Source of the DNA: Trametes villosa
Lineage: Eukaryota > Basidiomycota > Agaricomycetes > Polyporales > Polyporaceae
Direction: 5' to 3'
Assembly: GCA_002964805.2 (NCBI GenBank)
Contig: PUDQ02000057.1
Span: 62,001-126,000 of the forward strand
DNA length: 64,000 nucleotides
The translations under genes and the position numbers were made by a program. The notes under the pieces were generated by a model that ran no database searches, had not been told where the DNA came from, and saw nothing but the letters and a program-made list of their open reading frames with translations. Below, in pieces: positions 22,737 to 35,160 of this stretch (positions are counted from its first letter, which is position 1; every line of letters starts with the position of its first letter).

Positions 22737-22846
22737 TGAGAGATCAGCCTCCCCGTCAAGCTGCGGATGGGTGGAAGGAGCCTCACCGCCAAGCTGCGGA
22801 TGGGACGGAATGAGCCTCACCGTCAAGGTGCGGCTTGGGGAAAGAA
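22737..22846. repeat. Imperfect tandem repeat of about 34 bp
   Basis: Three units share GCCTCACCGTCAAGCTGCGG-like cores. The matching place upstream of copy B has a single unit, so the array arose after the duplication. Confidence 0.7.
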
Positions 22847-25356
22847 ATTAATGGCCTGGGGGAAAGAAGAAGGGCCAGATCAGATTTACAAGATACAGGC
22901 CGTCTTTTAAGGGAACGGCGGGGGATGCCGCTCGTTGACACGGTGTGGGAAGCTTAGGCAGAGCGCCTCTCTACCCTACGAGCGCCGAGCGGTGTAGCAG
23001 GATAGAGAGCGTGGACGTGATGTCCGCCACACTTCCTGGCTTCTCTTTCCCTCTCTGCGCTCCGATAACACGCCCATGTTCGCGAGATCCCGCTGCGAGC
23101 TCGCGGTGGCCCTTCCGCCTACCATAAAGCATCGACCTGTGTCTGGATACCATCTCGGGAGACTCGGAGCAGGGTTGGCGCGCCGGGGACATCTCCAGCG
23201 CGTGCTACTTATTCCTGTTCCATCCTGCTACGAGCTCTCATTCATCCAACTTCTCGCCGCAAACGGTTGCCTAAGTGCGCTCGGGCCCGTCGCAGCGGCT
23301 GCATATCGCGCTACATCTGGAGAATACGTACAGTGCGCATGCTCATCTCGATGTGTGACACCTCCAAGACCGCCGTCAAGTCTCGGATATCCCGGGTAGC
23401 GCGTTGCCGAGTCTGCAACCCGTGCCCCCACGCTCATCCCATTCCATGTCGCTATCCCGACCACTCGCGACAGCGCGGGCGCGGGCGGCCAGGATAGAGT
23501 GATCGATGGGGACAAGAGGCGCGCAGATGGCGGACGATGCGTGGACGAAGCAAGGCAGAGAGCGCGTCGGCTGGCTACGATATGGCTATCGTAGCCTTGT
23601 CTATGTCCTGAAGTCGTCGAGATCTGCATACACACGGCGAGTCGTGCCTCGCAGATCTGGAGTTGCCCGCCCAAGGTCCCGTCCCGCCCCGGCGAGAGCA
23701 ACTAAGGAAGGTAACGGCGCGTGCCAACTGCGCCATGCTATGAAAGCCCGAAGGACGGCAATACAGGTTCGGTGACGACATCTGCTACCGCATTTCGGTG
23801 ATCCCCTCCTCGCTCAGCATCCAGGTATGCGTGCACCACTGCTACTGTCCCGCTGTTGGAAGCGCATCAAGCTACAGCGCGCCGCAACTCCTGAATGTAG
23901 CGAGGATAATGTTTCGTGCGCGAGCTAGAGCAACTCGGGCCTTGCTATGGGTAGGTTGATAGAGTGTACTTACGGGTACCGCCGCCGCATCGCACCAGTC
24001 ATGGCGAGCATATAGATTTTTTCATCATCCCGTAGGGAAGTATCTGTCGAAGTAGTACGTCGGGCCGCAGTCGCGTTGGAATGGGCCGAGGCGCGTGATG
24101 GATGGAAGGATAGCCCTAGATTATTCCAGTGCAACTAAAGAGCCTGCAGCAGTTCAGAAGAGCGGGAGGGCAGTCATGGCGGCCGTCGTAGTGACGAAAG
24201 TACCATCATCCGAGTCGTTAGGATTCAGGAAGTACTTACTGGACGGAGGCGGCGTTTGGTTGGAGCCGCGGCAACTCCGCGAGCGCCAAGCGCAGCTAGA
24301 CGCCTACGGTGCGAGGCGCCTATGATAGGTTTAGCGACCGCTCCTCCTCCTCACTCTCTCACTCACTCCTCCAGACGTGCTCTGGTGCTCTATGGCTAAC
24401 GTTTGCTGCCACTACTGCGCCTGAATGTTCTTGCCGGGAAATCGAAAAGAGCCAAAAGAATGTTCAAGAATTGCTCTTATACCTCGCGCGGGACCTCCAC
24501 AAGGCGGTAGCTACCGCAGTGAAGGTCACCGTCCGACTCGGAGTGCTTCGCACTGGTAGATCTTGAGCCTGATTACTCCAGCCTTACTCGAATCTGGTAC
24601 GCGACATCATTCGTATATAGAACCCCAGATTACCTGGGTTGATCCTGATCCAACCAACCGTAGACACAAACCCCCATGTTCGGGCTTCGCGGGATCGCCA
24701 AGCGATGCGACTCTTTACCCGTTCGGGCTTATGTCACTAGGCAGAAGCAGCCGGAAATATGTTAGGAACGTCCCGATCGTCGATTAGGACGGGCAATGAA
24801 TTAGATGGACGGCAGGACCCAATAGACCTCAGCGTCATGAGGCTCCACCATCGACGCGCTGCTCAATTCCCGTGGAAAATTCTCGCAGAGGCCTCCGCTG
24901 CTCGGAAATATAGTGCCGACCTCACGGACCTGCAGGAGAGGGTGCTACGTTCCCTCGACAACGCGCGCTTTCACGTGAGTACGAGATGCCGTTCCCTGCC
25001 GCGTCGCTCTAATCTAGTATGTTGCAGGACAAAACCTGCATACGGTGAACCGCGCACAGCTTGCGCATCTTTCCCCTTATCCTGAATCGACTTCCATTCT
25101 CAAAGGTATCGGCTTGGCGTCCGTGTGCGAATACTTCGTGCTGCAACGTCACTCCTATGCCTTGGACATGTTAGAGGTACCGCCGATGTGTGACCGCATT
25201 TGGCTCACCATTTGCAAAGGGGCGCGCACATTCTCATCTTGCACTGCGCCATGAAGTCCCCGCGTGGCGCCGGAGCAGACCCGCCTCTCCTCTGTACGGT
25301 ATATATAGCAGTGAGCTTCAACCCAGTTGCCTCACGGCGCCAGCTTCAACTTTACC
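22847..25356. other. Upstream tract of copy C and unassigned sequence before the hydrolase
   Basis: The left part (to about 24200) parallels the tract upstream of copy A. Between 24830 and 25110 two possible plus-strand exons can be joined across a GTGAGT...TTGCAG intron (the first ending LRSLDNARFH). A weak resemblance of the second piece to 31990-32080 was noticed. This is too little to call a gene. Confidence 0.4.
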
Positions 25357-27788
25357 ATGATCTCCAAACTAATCCTCTCTCTCCTTGCCACAGCTTTTCC
25401 GAACAATACGCTCGCCCGCCCGAGCTCTCAGAACCTCACTAGCACGGTCAGCTTCACGAGCTCTCCGTGTCGAATTATTGCTAACGCCTGACTCCAGACC
25501 GCGGTAAACGTCTCCAGTGTTCAATGGGGCCCTTGCGACCCAGCGGTGGTCCACAACCCTGCCCTGACCTGCGGATTCTTTGATATTCCCCTCGACTACC
25601 ACGATCCATCCGCTGGAAACGGTAGACTCATCCTCGCCAAGCTCAGTGCAATTGGAGAGCGCCGTGGCACGGTGTTTCTCAACCCTGGTATGTTCTCACT
25701 CTGCGGCGACGTGCGACGTCATTCAAGACTATACAATCTAGGTGGTCCTGGCGCATCCGGCCTGAGGACCATGTCGAGCATCCCGATCAGCCAACTCCTC
25801 GCCAACATCACGGGTGGCCTCTACGATGTCGTTAGCTGGGATCCACGCGGGGTAGGCTCGTTTTCCATGTAAGCATCCTTCCCCCGGTGTTTCCTGCGCA
25901 GAATGTGCGGCTTCTGACGCCACTTCTGCAGCCCGGGCGAAGTTCACTGTTTCGACAGCCCGGAGGAGTATCAGGCGTTTTGGAACGGCACGATCGAGCT
26001 CGACGGCATCCAGATGACAGGCAACTTCTCCGACCCGGAGGACGTGCAGGCGCTGCTTGCGCAGGCACCCATCATGCAGGCGAAGTACGACGAGCTCGGT
26101 CGCCGCTGCCTTCGCGGCCCGAGCGGCAAGTACCTGCGGTACGTCGGGACGGCAGCCACGGTGCGCGACGTTGTCGCTCTCGCGGACGCTCTCGACGGGC
26201 CTGGAGCGCCGGTGAACTATATGGGCTTCTCGTACGGGACAATGCTGGGCCAGTGGCTTATCAACAGTGAGTGTCCTCCGCGGTATTTAATGGCCTCGCT
26301 CTGACTGTATGCGCTTCGGTAGTGTTCCCTGAGGTGAGGCATCGCTGTGCAACTCGTCAAAACGGTTTACCTTGACACATCTACGTAGCGCGTGGGGCGT
26401 GTTATCAACGACGGCGTCCTCGACCCAAGGCGGATTGCCACCGAGGAGACGCTACCCGTGAGTAGCAGACTCCGTTCGAAACAAACATTGTCTCACTCTA
26501 TGCAGATCTGGGCATTGAACGAACTCGCCGACATCGACAAGGTGTACGAAGGCTTCCTTACCGGCTGCGCGCTCGCTGGCCCCGAAGGCTGCCCCATCTC
26601 CACCGCCCCCGGACAGTCCGCGGCGGACATCGACGCGACGATTCAAGCGCTCATGAAGCAGGCGCACGACGCAGCGCGCGCGAACGCTTCTGTCCCCGTG
26701 AACTCTATGACTATTCGCGGTGCGTGACTCTCTTAGCGCCCCCCGCCGTAGGGTTCGCGGGTGGCGGCGTTATCGGTATTGACTGTATGCGCTGTAGTTG
26801 ACCTCGTGCCGGTGATGTATAACCCGGTTGATGCGGCGACCTTCGCGAACACGACGTGGCCCCAGCTCGTCGCAGGCGTTCAGGGAGAGCTGGGTGCTAA
26901 CCACACTCAGCTCGCGAAGCGCTTTGCGCGTCCCATCGGCTACCAGCAGTACGCGTCCGCATATCAGCTTCCTGACTATCTAGGATTGAGCTGACGATCC
27001 TTTGCGTTCGCAGTGCGCGCAGGGACGCGGAGGACCGCAACGTGACGCCATCGTACGCCGCCGAGGCGATTCTCTGCAGCGACAGCGTCGATCTGCGCGG
27101 GACGTACATGTCGGAGGCGTTCGAGACGATCATCGCCGCGTCGCGCAACACGTCCCAGATGTGTACGTACCCCTGCTCTACTGTCCGTCAGGCTCGCGAT
27201 GCTGACCGGCGGAGACACAGTCGCCGTAACGTGGCCCGCCGAGTTTTACTACTGCCCGTTCTGGCCGGTGCGTGCCGTCGAGCGTTACCAGGGCCCGTTC
27301 AACAAGACGCTCGCCAACAAGGTCATGGTCATCGGCAGCACGGTAAGTGCCCTTCGCATGCTCTGTACCCGTGGCCGACATCAGCTCACCGTTGTTTTGT
27401 AGTACGACCCTGTCACTCCTCTTCGTGATGCTCAGGCTGTCGCCGAGCTCCTCGGGGACAACGCTCGGCTTGTTCAGTATGATGCGTTCGGAGTACGTAC
27501 CAGCACTGCTGCGCGTCGTCGCGTCCACGCTGACAATACCTTTCCTCTGGCAGCACACGTCAATCTCTGAGCCGTCCGAGTGCGTCAACGCGGTCAGGCT
27601 CGCGTACTTCACGAACAACACGGTGAGTGCGGTGCCGCTTTCCACCAGGCATCCTCAATTGTCAGTCCTTTATGCAGCTGCCGGAGGACAACGGCACTGT
27701 GTGCCAGGCGGATCCGGACTTCGAGTTCTTCAAGGGGATTAATACGGCCGCGATCCTGGCGGCGATGGCTTCGCAGGACAACAAGTGA
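25357..27788 (+). CDS. Secreted alpha/beta-hydrolase, S33/TAP-like
   Basis: Thirteen exons (25357-25446, 25498-25687, 25742-25868, 25932-26266, 26323-26333, 26389-26457, 26506-26719, 26798-26948, 27014-27162, 27221-27342, 27403-27492, 27554-27622, 27678-27788) join with matching phases to 575 residues. A signal peptide opens the protein (LILSLLATAF). The oxyanion region is NPGGPGASG, the nucleophile elbow is GFSYGT, the acid is in YDPVTPL and the catalytic His is in HTS. The last two lie in the TAP-like C-terminal domain. The family comprises secreted tripeptidyl aminopeptidase-like and proline-type peptidases or related hydrolases; the substrate is unknown. Exon 5 is only 11 nt long. Two intact and two decayed paralogues are in the window. 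Confidence 0.9.
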
Positions 27789-28074
27789 GCTACCCTAATT
27801 CGAGTACATCGCCGGTTCGTGGACGCTGTCGGTACGATATTACTCATGCATCTTCTGGTGCTTAATTTGAACCCTTGTTGGATCTCAAGATGGCGGAGCG
27901 GCTAGAGTGTTCTTTCAGAACCTCAATTCGGCAACGGGTGTGCATCCCGCATCTTCTTGGAATGCGCTCGCCCGCTTTGGTTGGGTACGCTATGTTCAAT
28001 CGATCCCTTCTTACGAGCAAAACAGCAGCTATTCAGAATATGTTTGACATCTGGCACTCCGTCACACTCGCAGG

Positions 28075-28490
28075 GCGAGCTCGACGATACGCCCCTCCTC
28101 ATCCCTGCTAGCCTTGACCTTGTACCCCGTGCAGCCACCCCGGCTTCCAGTCTACATCAGTCTCCACGCGAGCACGAGCCTCTGCGTTGGGTACTTGTTC
28201 ATCTTACGACGATTTCCCGTGGGCGGAGAGGCAGAGTCTGGATGGGGCTTTGTTGAAGACTGGACGATACGACCGAGGGGCGCATGCGCGGCTTCTGAGG
28301 AGATACCGGCGCCGGGGCAGAGGCATGCGCCGTTCGGAACGAGGTCGCTCTCGTGGTCACCGAGGTTGACGACGCGCATGGTATTCGGGCTGATGTTGTG
28401 GATGGGGACGATGAGCGCGCGCGATATGAGATCGGGCCTCTCCGCAGACGGGAGGATGTGGAGTCTGCGCATTCTAGGCTCCATCGGTGT
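28075..28490 (-). pseudogene. Rearranged fragment of the 665-residue unknown gene
   Basis: Two separate pieces of the gene at 32347-34567 are joined here. 28075-28135 matches its 3' end (near 32350-32420). 28150-28490 matches a central segment (RRLHILPSAERPDLISRALI, then AGISSEAAHAPLGRIVQSST). About 1 kb between them is missing and no upstream exons remain. It lies between the ends of two converging hydrolase genes. Confidence 0.75.
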
Positions 28491-28721
28491 GCCTTACACA
28501 AATGCAAATAGTACGCCACAGAGCCGGCCCTATGAATGGCACGCGCGACGGCAATGGCAGGCATACTTCTCGATGGGAGCGTATCACACAAGACGGGAGA
28601 AATCTCGCCTACGACGTGGATCGTTCTGAGACCATCAGGAGGCAAATGGTAGTATTGGTACCGGCCTGACCGGGTTATAGCTCGGACAGCGAAGGCAGTA
28701 ATCGAGACACCGCTTTCCCGC

Positions 28722-31102
28722 CTAGACGCTATCCTGAGAAGCCATCGCGGCCAAAACCGCCTCAGTGGTAACCCCAGGGAATACCTCGAAGTCCGTATCC
28801 ACGTCGCATATGGCATCATTGCCGTCCGGCACCTAGCAGCGGCGTACAGGCATAGTCAGGAACGGCAGCAGAAGCTCAAGAATTTGACGGGTGTACCGTG
28901 CCGTTCGTCAGGTACGCGAACATGACCGCGTTGAGGCACTGGGAAGGCTCCGACACGGAGGTATGCTACAGGTATCGTCAGCGATAGGATTCCGCCAACT
29001 GTAGCATGCGCCACTCACCCCAAACGCGCGCTGCTGTACGAGCTGTGCGCTGTCCCCAAGCAGAGCTGCGATGGCCTCCGCCCCAGGGAGCGGTGTCACC
29101 GGGTCGAGCTATGCGAGTGTCAGCCAGGTTTCCCCCTGGGTGACCATGGAGAACTCGCACCGTGTTGGAGACGACGAGGACTTGCTTCGCGAGCGTCTTG
29201 TTGAACGGGCCCTTGTACCGCTCGACGGCGCGGACGGGCCAGAACGGGCACGCGTAGAAGGCGGCAGGCCACACTGCAGTGACTATGTGCCCGTGCCTTG
29301 AGGTGAGCATATGATGCAGCGCCGAGCGAGCGGGAAAGAGGGTTTGGGATACGTACACATCTCAGAGGTGTTGTGCGAGGCGGCGATGATGATGTTGAAG
29401 ACGTCGGAGATATTCGTGCCGCGCAGGTCGACACTGTCGCCACAGAGGATGGCGATGTCGGTGTACGACCGCGTCTCGTTCTGCTGGGTGTCGGAACGCT
29501 TGTGCGCACTGCGCGTGCGTATTCATGGTGGAATCAGTCTCAGTATTGGGAGATGAAGAGCATCAGCACGCACCGGCGACGAGTTTGAGAGCCGGACTCA
29601 GCCTGCACGCCCCCGACGAGCTGGGGCCACGTCGTGTTCGCGAAGCTCGCCCACTCCGCGGGCTCATACATGATAGAGAAAAGCGCCTCTGTACATCCCG
29701 ACATTCGGTTTAGCGTGCATGCATAAATCCACACTGGGATGCGTACCGCGAATGGTCGCCGACGTCACTGGCACAGAGGCGTTCGCGCGCGCGGCGTCGT
29801 GCGCCTGCTTAAGGAGCGCCTGGATCGTCGTGTCAATGTCGGCTGCAGACTGTCCGGTGGCGGAGGCGATCAGACAGCCTTGGGGGCCGGCGAGCGCGCA
29901 GCCGGTGAGGAAGCCTTCGTAGACTTTGTCGGTATCTGCGAGCTCGTGGAAGGCCCAAATCTATACAAGGTGCGGTTTGGTTAGCATCGGGTTTAGAGTG
30001 CGGGCGTCGTGGACTTACCGAAGAAGTCTCTTCCGAAGCAAGAAGAGTGGCGTCGACGATGCCGTCCAGTATGACGCGGCCGACACGCTAGCGGACATTG
30101 TGTCAGGTTTGTCGTGGATGTATGCAGAGCATTCTCACCTCGGGGAACACTGTCGCAGCGTATTAGCTCGGCGGAAGGGGACGAGGGTATCGCAAGACTT
30201 ACTGTTAATCAGCCACTGGCCCAACAGCGATCCGTACGAGGAGCCAAAGAAGTTCACCGGACTCCCCGGGCCGTCGAGCGCGTCCGCGAGAGCGACGATA
30301 TCTCGCGCCGTCGCCGCACTCCCGACATACCGCAGGAACTTCCCGCTCGGGTGCCGCAGGCAGCGCCGCCCGAGCTCGTCGTACTTCTCCTGCATGACGG
30401 GCGCCTGGGCGAGCAGCGCCTGCACGTCGCTCGGATCGGAGAAGTTCCCCGTGAACTCGATACTGGTGAGCTCGACCGTGCCGTTCCAGAATGCGTTGTA
30501 TTCGTCGGGGCTGTCGAAGCAGAAGATCTCTCCCGGGCTGCGTGGGGGTAGGGCGTCAGTGAGCGGGCGTTCTTGGAGGGAAGGGCTGCGTTGCCGGGCT
30601 TACATAGTGAGCGCTCCGACACCGCGCGGATCCCAGCTAACGATGTCGTACAGCCCACCGGAGAGGCTCCTGAGGGCGGCACTCATCGTGTTGAGGGTGT
30701 CCAGTCCCGAACCACCAGGCCCACCTGGATGTCAAGGTTAGCCCGCCTTACCGATGGCTATATGCGTGCCAACATACCGGGGTTGAGGAAGACAGTCCCA
30801 CGGCTTTCTTGAGTGGCGCTGATCTTGGCAAGGGCAAGCCTGCCGGTTCCGACGGATGGGTCGTGGTAGTCCAAGGGTACGTTGAAGAAGCTGCATGTCA
30901 AAGCCGGATTTGTTATGACGGACGGGTCGCATGGGCCCCATACAACGCTGGACGCATTCTTAGCGTCCTAGCATGGGACATCGTGAGCTATGCAGATGCG
31001 CTGAAAAGCAATGAGGCTAACCTTCGATTCGCTTCCGGCGAGCACGCTGCCCAGAAGTTGCAAGACAGCCAGGTAGGCTGAGAGTCGTGGAGAGAATATC
31101 AT
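28722..31102 (-). CDS. Secreted alpha/beta-hydrolase, S33/TAP-like, second copy
   Basis: The gene runs from ATG 31102 (MIFSPRLSAYLAVLQLLG, a signal peptide) to the stop at 28722. Exon borders match the copy at 25357, including the 11-nt exon near 30150. Motifs in order are NPGGPGGSG, GSSYGS as nucleophile elbow (plus-strand 30222-30246), CPFWPVRAVERY, LDPVTPL (near 29092-29108) and HTSVSEP with the catalytic His. All splice phases I followed agree, so it seems functional. It converges with the copy at 25357-27788 across the rearranged fragment at 28.1-28.5 kb. The elbow has Ser for Phe compared with the other two copies. Substrate unknown. Confidence 0.88.
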
Positions 31103-32346
31103 GGCGTGTATGCGGAGTAGTAAGGTAGTCCAGAGAGAAGACCACACGGATTACTTATACTGTACGGAGAGGAGGTCAATACGAACCCGCGCTGAGAGAC
31201 GAGAGCTTACCGGCGCAGCCGCAGAAAAACGTGACTCAGGTCCGACATTGGCTGTACCCCTCGCCTGTCGGAACTGCGAGGCTGCGATCGGACACGGCGA
31301 TGTCAACACGATCCCCGAACCTGTAGTTTCAGAGGCATAGGCGTCGAGGCATTTTAAACTGGCTGCGCGCAGCGATTGGGATGCTCAACAGGGCCACGGT
31401 AAGGACTCGCGAGTGAATTTGCTGAGTTCTTGGAAGACACCACGCTCATTCTCAGGCTTGATGCCAAAAGATGTAGGGTTCCCTGACCTGATAGCCTGAC
31501 GGAGACAATCCGTCCATCTCGGAAGTATGGCGAGGAGAGAAGTCCTGAGACTTACGACCGGGGCTTGGCTCTTGCACAATTCTTGCCCACCACCGCATCG
31601 GGCCCACTTTGGCCGTGCGCAGCTACCGAGCTTCGCGGTGATGATGAGCAACCCCTTGGACAGGGGAGGTACTGCGGGATGTACATGAAGCCATAGAAGG
31701 ATGGTGGTGGTACGAAAGCATGTGGGCGAGCCGCCAAGCGCCGGTGCCACAGGCCAGTCGTAGGCGCCGGCGCCGGCAGCAAGATGCAGCTTTCTTCCTA
31801 CCGTATCTATGTACCCCTCTTTCCGCCGGTAAGTACTCACTTGTTATGAACCAGAATACCCCAGGAACACATACTTCCAGCTCTCAGTAGCTACCCACAG
31901 AGCTTTGCTCAGGCAGCATTTACACCCTGTCTGCTCACCGATCATCATGGCCGACAAATCTCTCGCCATCGACGTCCACCGCCGAGGTTGTGCTGCGCTC
32001 TCCTAGTAACTGCGGGGTGTCTCAGAACCTTGACAGCTTGCAAGCGGCCTCCACTCTAAAGGGTACAGGATTCGCAACTCTATGTGCACATGCTACGTTC
32101 GGCACGCCTCATTGGTCGTGTTCGAGCGCGAAGGTTCTAACTGCGCGTGGTTAATGACATTGCGCAGGCATGCATGGCTCAGGGCTGTGTACGTCCGAAT
32201 TCTTTGGCAGCCTCCGCAGCGTGGTGCCGTGTGTTCATGCTGTTTACCTTGTTCACCACAGGAAGATAATGGTACTCAGGATGCGCACGCGCATAGCTCG
32301 GAAATTGAAGCATCGCCTACACATCGACTTCTAGTCTCGTCCCCTT
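31103..32346. other. Intergenic, no gene supported
   Basis: This lies between the start of the second hydrolase and the stop of the unknown gene. A short piece near 31990-32080 faintly resembles 25045-25110. No exon could be confirmed. Confidence 0.45.
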
Positions 32347-34567
32347 TCACACCCGCAGAGTAAGCTCGACTATACGCCCCTCCCCATCCCTTCTGGCATT
32401 GACCTCGTACCCGCCATCGTTACCGCTCACTGCACAGGTATGCCAGTGGGTCAGATGCGACTTGCTGCAGCGCGACTGAGGACGAGCACTTACTGACTAC
32501 ACCGCACGGCACGAAGACGTTTGTGCCCTCTTCGTCGTCGATGAAGGCCTCCAGCATCGCCTCGCGGTCCGTCCCCGTGCTTAAGATCGATTCCAGTGCG
32601 TGCTTAGAGAGCAAGCAGATCGTCCCGGAGTCGACGCTGAAGGACGACACGACTTCCCAGTCTGCGTCGGGATCTACGGCCGGAGCCTGAACGCTGGGTC
32701 GCGTGGGGAGAGCGTTGTAGTCTACGGTGCCTTCGCGGATCCAGACGAAACGGATGATCTTGGGCTCGTGCCCAAGCTCTTCGTCGGCGTCTTCCTGGTC
32801 TTCTGCGGCGTCGACGGACATGAGCCAGACCCCGGGCTTCGCGCCGGCGACTTCAGCCTCGAACTCGTCGTCCTCGCCCTTCGAGGTTCCCAGGTCTCCT
32901 CCGACGAACGTGCCATCTGCGCCAACCTGGGATAGTAACGTCAATAATGGCTTATAAGACGGAGACTGCGAGGTGCGTACCTCTACAAGAGGCGCCTTCT
33001 TGTTCAGCGCGCGTATCCACTTCATCGTCCTCTTGTGCCACCCATCGTATGATAGGACCTCGGGCGGCTTCTCATTTCCTGCTTCCGGAACCCGCTGTTC
33101 CTCTGTCGAGCTATTTCCCGACTCCACTGCCTTCTCCGTCGCGCCACCTAAGGCCTTCCTATCCGCTGGTAACACCGTGACACCGACCCAGGCGCACGCG
33201 ATGGTCCGCACGGCGATCGGAGAACGGAAGTCCTCGTACTGCCGATTCTCGCCCGACAAGTCGAGCACGTACTCCTCGCTCTTGGAGTGGTACTCCACGC
33301 AGTGCAGCCACGCCGGCTTTCCGTCCGCATCCGTCTCCAGGCCCCACGCGAGCCCGAGTCGCTGCGCCGCGAACTTGTTAACCTTGCGACGCTTTCCCGG
33401 AGGCGGGGAGGCAGGATCCGGGCGAGGCTCTGTCGAGGACTGGACGACACGGCCGAGCAGCGCACGCGCGGCTTCAAGGGAGATACCTTCGCCGGGGACG
33501 AGGTGTGTGCCGTACGGAACGAGGTCGCCCTCGTGGTCGAGGTTGACGATGCGCGTGGTGTTTGGGTTGATGTCGTGGACGGGGATATAGAGCGCGCGTG
33601 CGATGATATCCGGCTTTTCCGCGGACGGGAGGATGTGCAGCCCACTGCCGGGGACATGCAAGGTTGGGACCTTCTTGTAGTACTGCTCTTGGAGTGCCGG
33701 CGGATGCTCCCAAGAGTCGGAAAACCCGGGTGGTGGTGTCGGCTCAATCCAATGGTCGGGAGTTTGGCACCACGAGGGGAGGGCGCGCTCCCAGAGCTGA
33801 AGGTGCCGCGCCGGGGATTTGCGAAATACGTCCTTGTTCTCCTCGTCGTTGCGTACATACGACACAACGCGCTCTTCAAGTAGCTCGCCTAGGATGTCCG
33901 AAGTGGTGCGTGCGCCGAGAGAGTCCAACGATGCTGGCCCAGTTTTCAGTATGATGTCGAACTTCAGCAATGGCATGAACGGGTGACGATGCTTCTGGTT
34001 TGCGCGGACTCGGAAGCGCTGCGCGACGCGCTCGAATGCTTCTGAAGATGTGCAGTCTACGGTTTCGGAAGGCCAATGTTCTTTGACTGGCCAGGATTTT
34101 TGCTGGGCGGTCATGTCCCGAAATTCGAGCATAATGCGCTCCACGTCCTCAGGAACGGGCTCGGTGTGCCACCAGAGGGTTTCTGTTCTCCGGATTTCCT
34201 CTTCGCGAAGTTGGATCGAATGAGCATCGAGAACGCTGACGACCAAGGACCTCAGCTTTTCGTCACTCCAGCGCTCGGGAGAAGTTGCGCAGGTACGAAT
34301 GGCCAGTTGGAGCGCTTGCCCAGCCTAGAAGTAGAAGCGTCAGAGCGAGCGCATCGTCTGCTCAACGCCCGACATCACCTCTGTCTGGGAGAGGGCTTCG
34401 GTCCAGACAACGTCCTCCTTCGTGCGGTGCAACAGCTGTTCGATCGTCTAAAGGTGATATTGTTAGACGTAGGGCCTAAGACTCCTGCGAACACGTACGT
34501 CGTTGGATTGTCCGCTCGCCGCAGCATCATTGAGCTCATTGGCAAGCTGAGCTGCGAGAGCTTCCAT
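32347..34567 (-). CDS. Unrecognised 665-residue protein
   Basis: Five exons (34567-34499, 34447-34379, 34324-32981, 32926-32494, 32429-32347) join with phases 0, 0, 0 and 1 to 665 residues. The start MEALAAQLANELNDAAASGQ was chosen because it gives an ATG and clean splicing into the long exon. I know no named domain in it. Visible features are two Trp-rich N-terminal motifs (ERWSDEKL, LWWHTEPVPED), a basic patch GKRRKVNK that could act as a nuclear signal, a core with HCVEYHSKSEEYVLDLS, and an acidic stretch in the C-terminal third (EDQEDADEELGHE). No signal peptide. A rearranged fragment lies at 28075-28490. The function cannot be inferred. Confidence 0.75.
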
Positions 34568-35160
34568 TCCCACAGCGGTCGATTGATTAGTGGAACTCGA
34601 AAAACACGACTTTCCTTCGGGAGCGAAGGGGAGCACTCGCAATCGCGACTGCAGTGGAGCTGAGTGGTCGAGAACAGGGTTGGGATCCGTGGGCCTCCGG
34701 GCTCGAGGCTATTCACTATACGCTTACATAACGGGAACTCCGAGGACATCTGCTGAGCGAGTGAATATAAATACCCTGCGAGCGCGATAGGTAGTCGATA
34801 TACTCCTGCAAATCCAAAGCCCACTGCATGCGTCGAGTTGCACTGCGAAATGCTATGAGTAGGTGGTGTGCGTCGCTTCAAGTTGAGGCTCTGCTTCCCT
34901 CAATAGCAAGGGGCCGGCGTTCAGCACGGCGGCGCCGAACACAACACACATTCCAGTGGCTTAACCGACGACGCAATGCCCCGCTACACTACTGTGATCA
35001 CACGCACGTAGCTAGGATGACAAGGTACAACACTACAGCAAGATCCAGAAGCCAGTCACGATTCGCTCCGCCGCCAAGGATAGCCTACAGGTACACTGAT
35101 ATCCCCGCGGTCAAACATGAACCAGTTCCCCCTCTCATACGGCACGCCGGCGGTGTCACG
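34568..35160. other. Intergenic, no gene seen
   Basis: This lies between the start of the unknown gene and the stop of the chitinase gene. No exon or repeat was recognised. Confidence 0.5.

Noticed and set aside
24830..25110. Possible two-exon gene
   Set aside because: Splice sites are plausible, but there is no start, no stop and no recognisable family; the similarity to 31990-32080 is too short.
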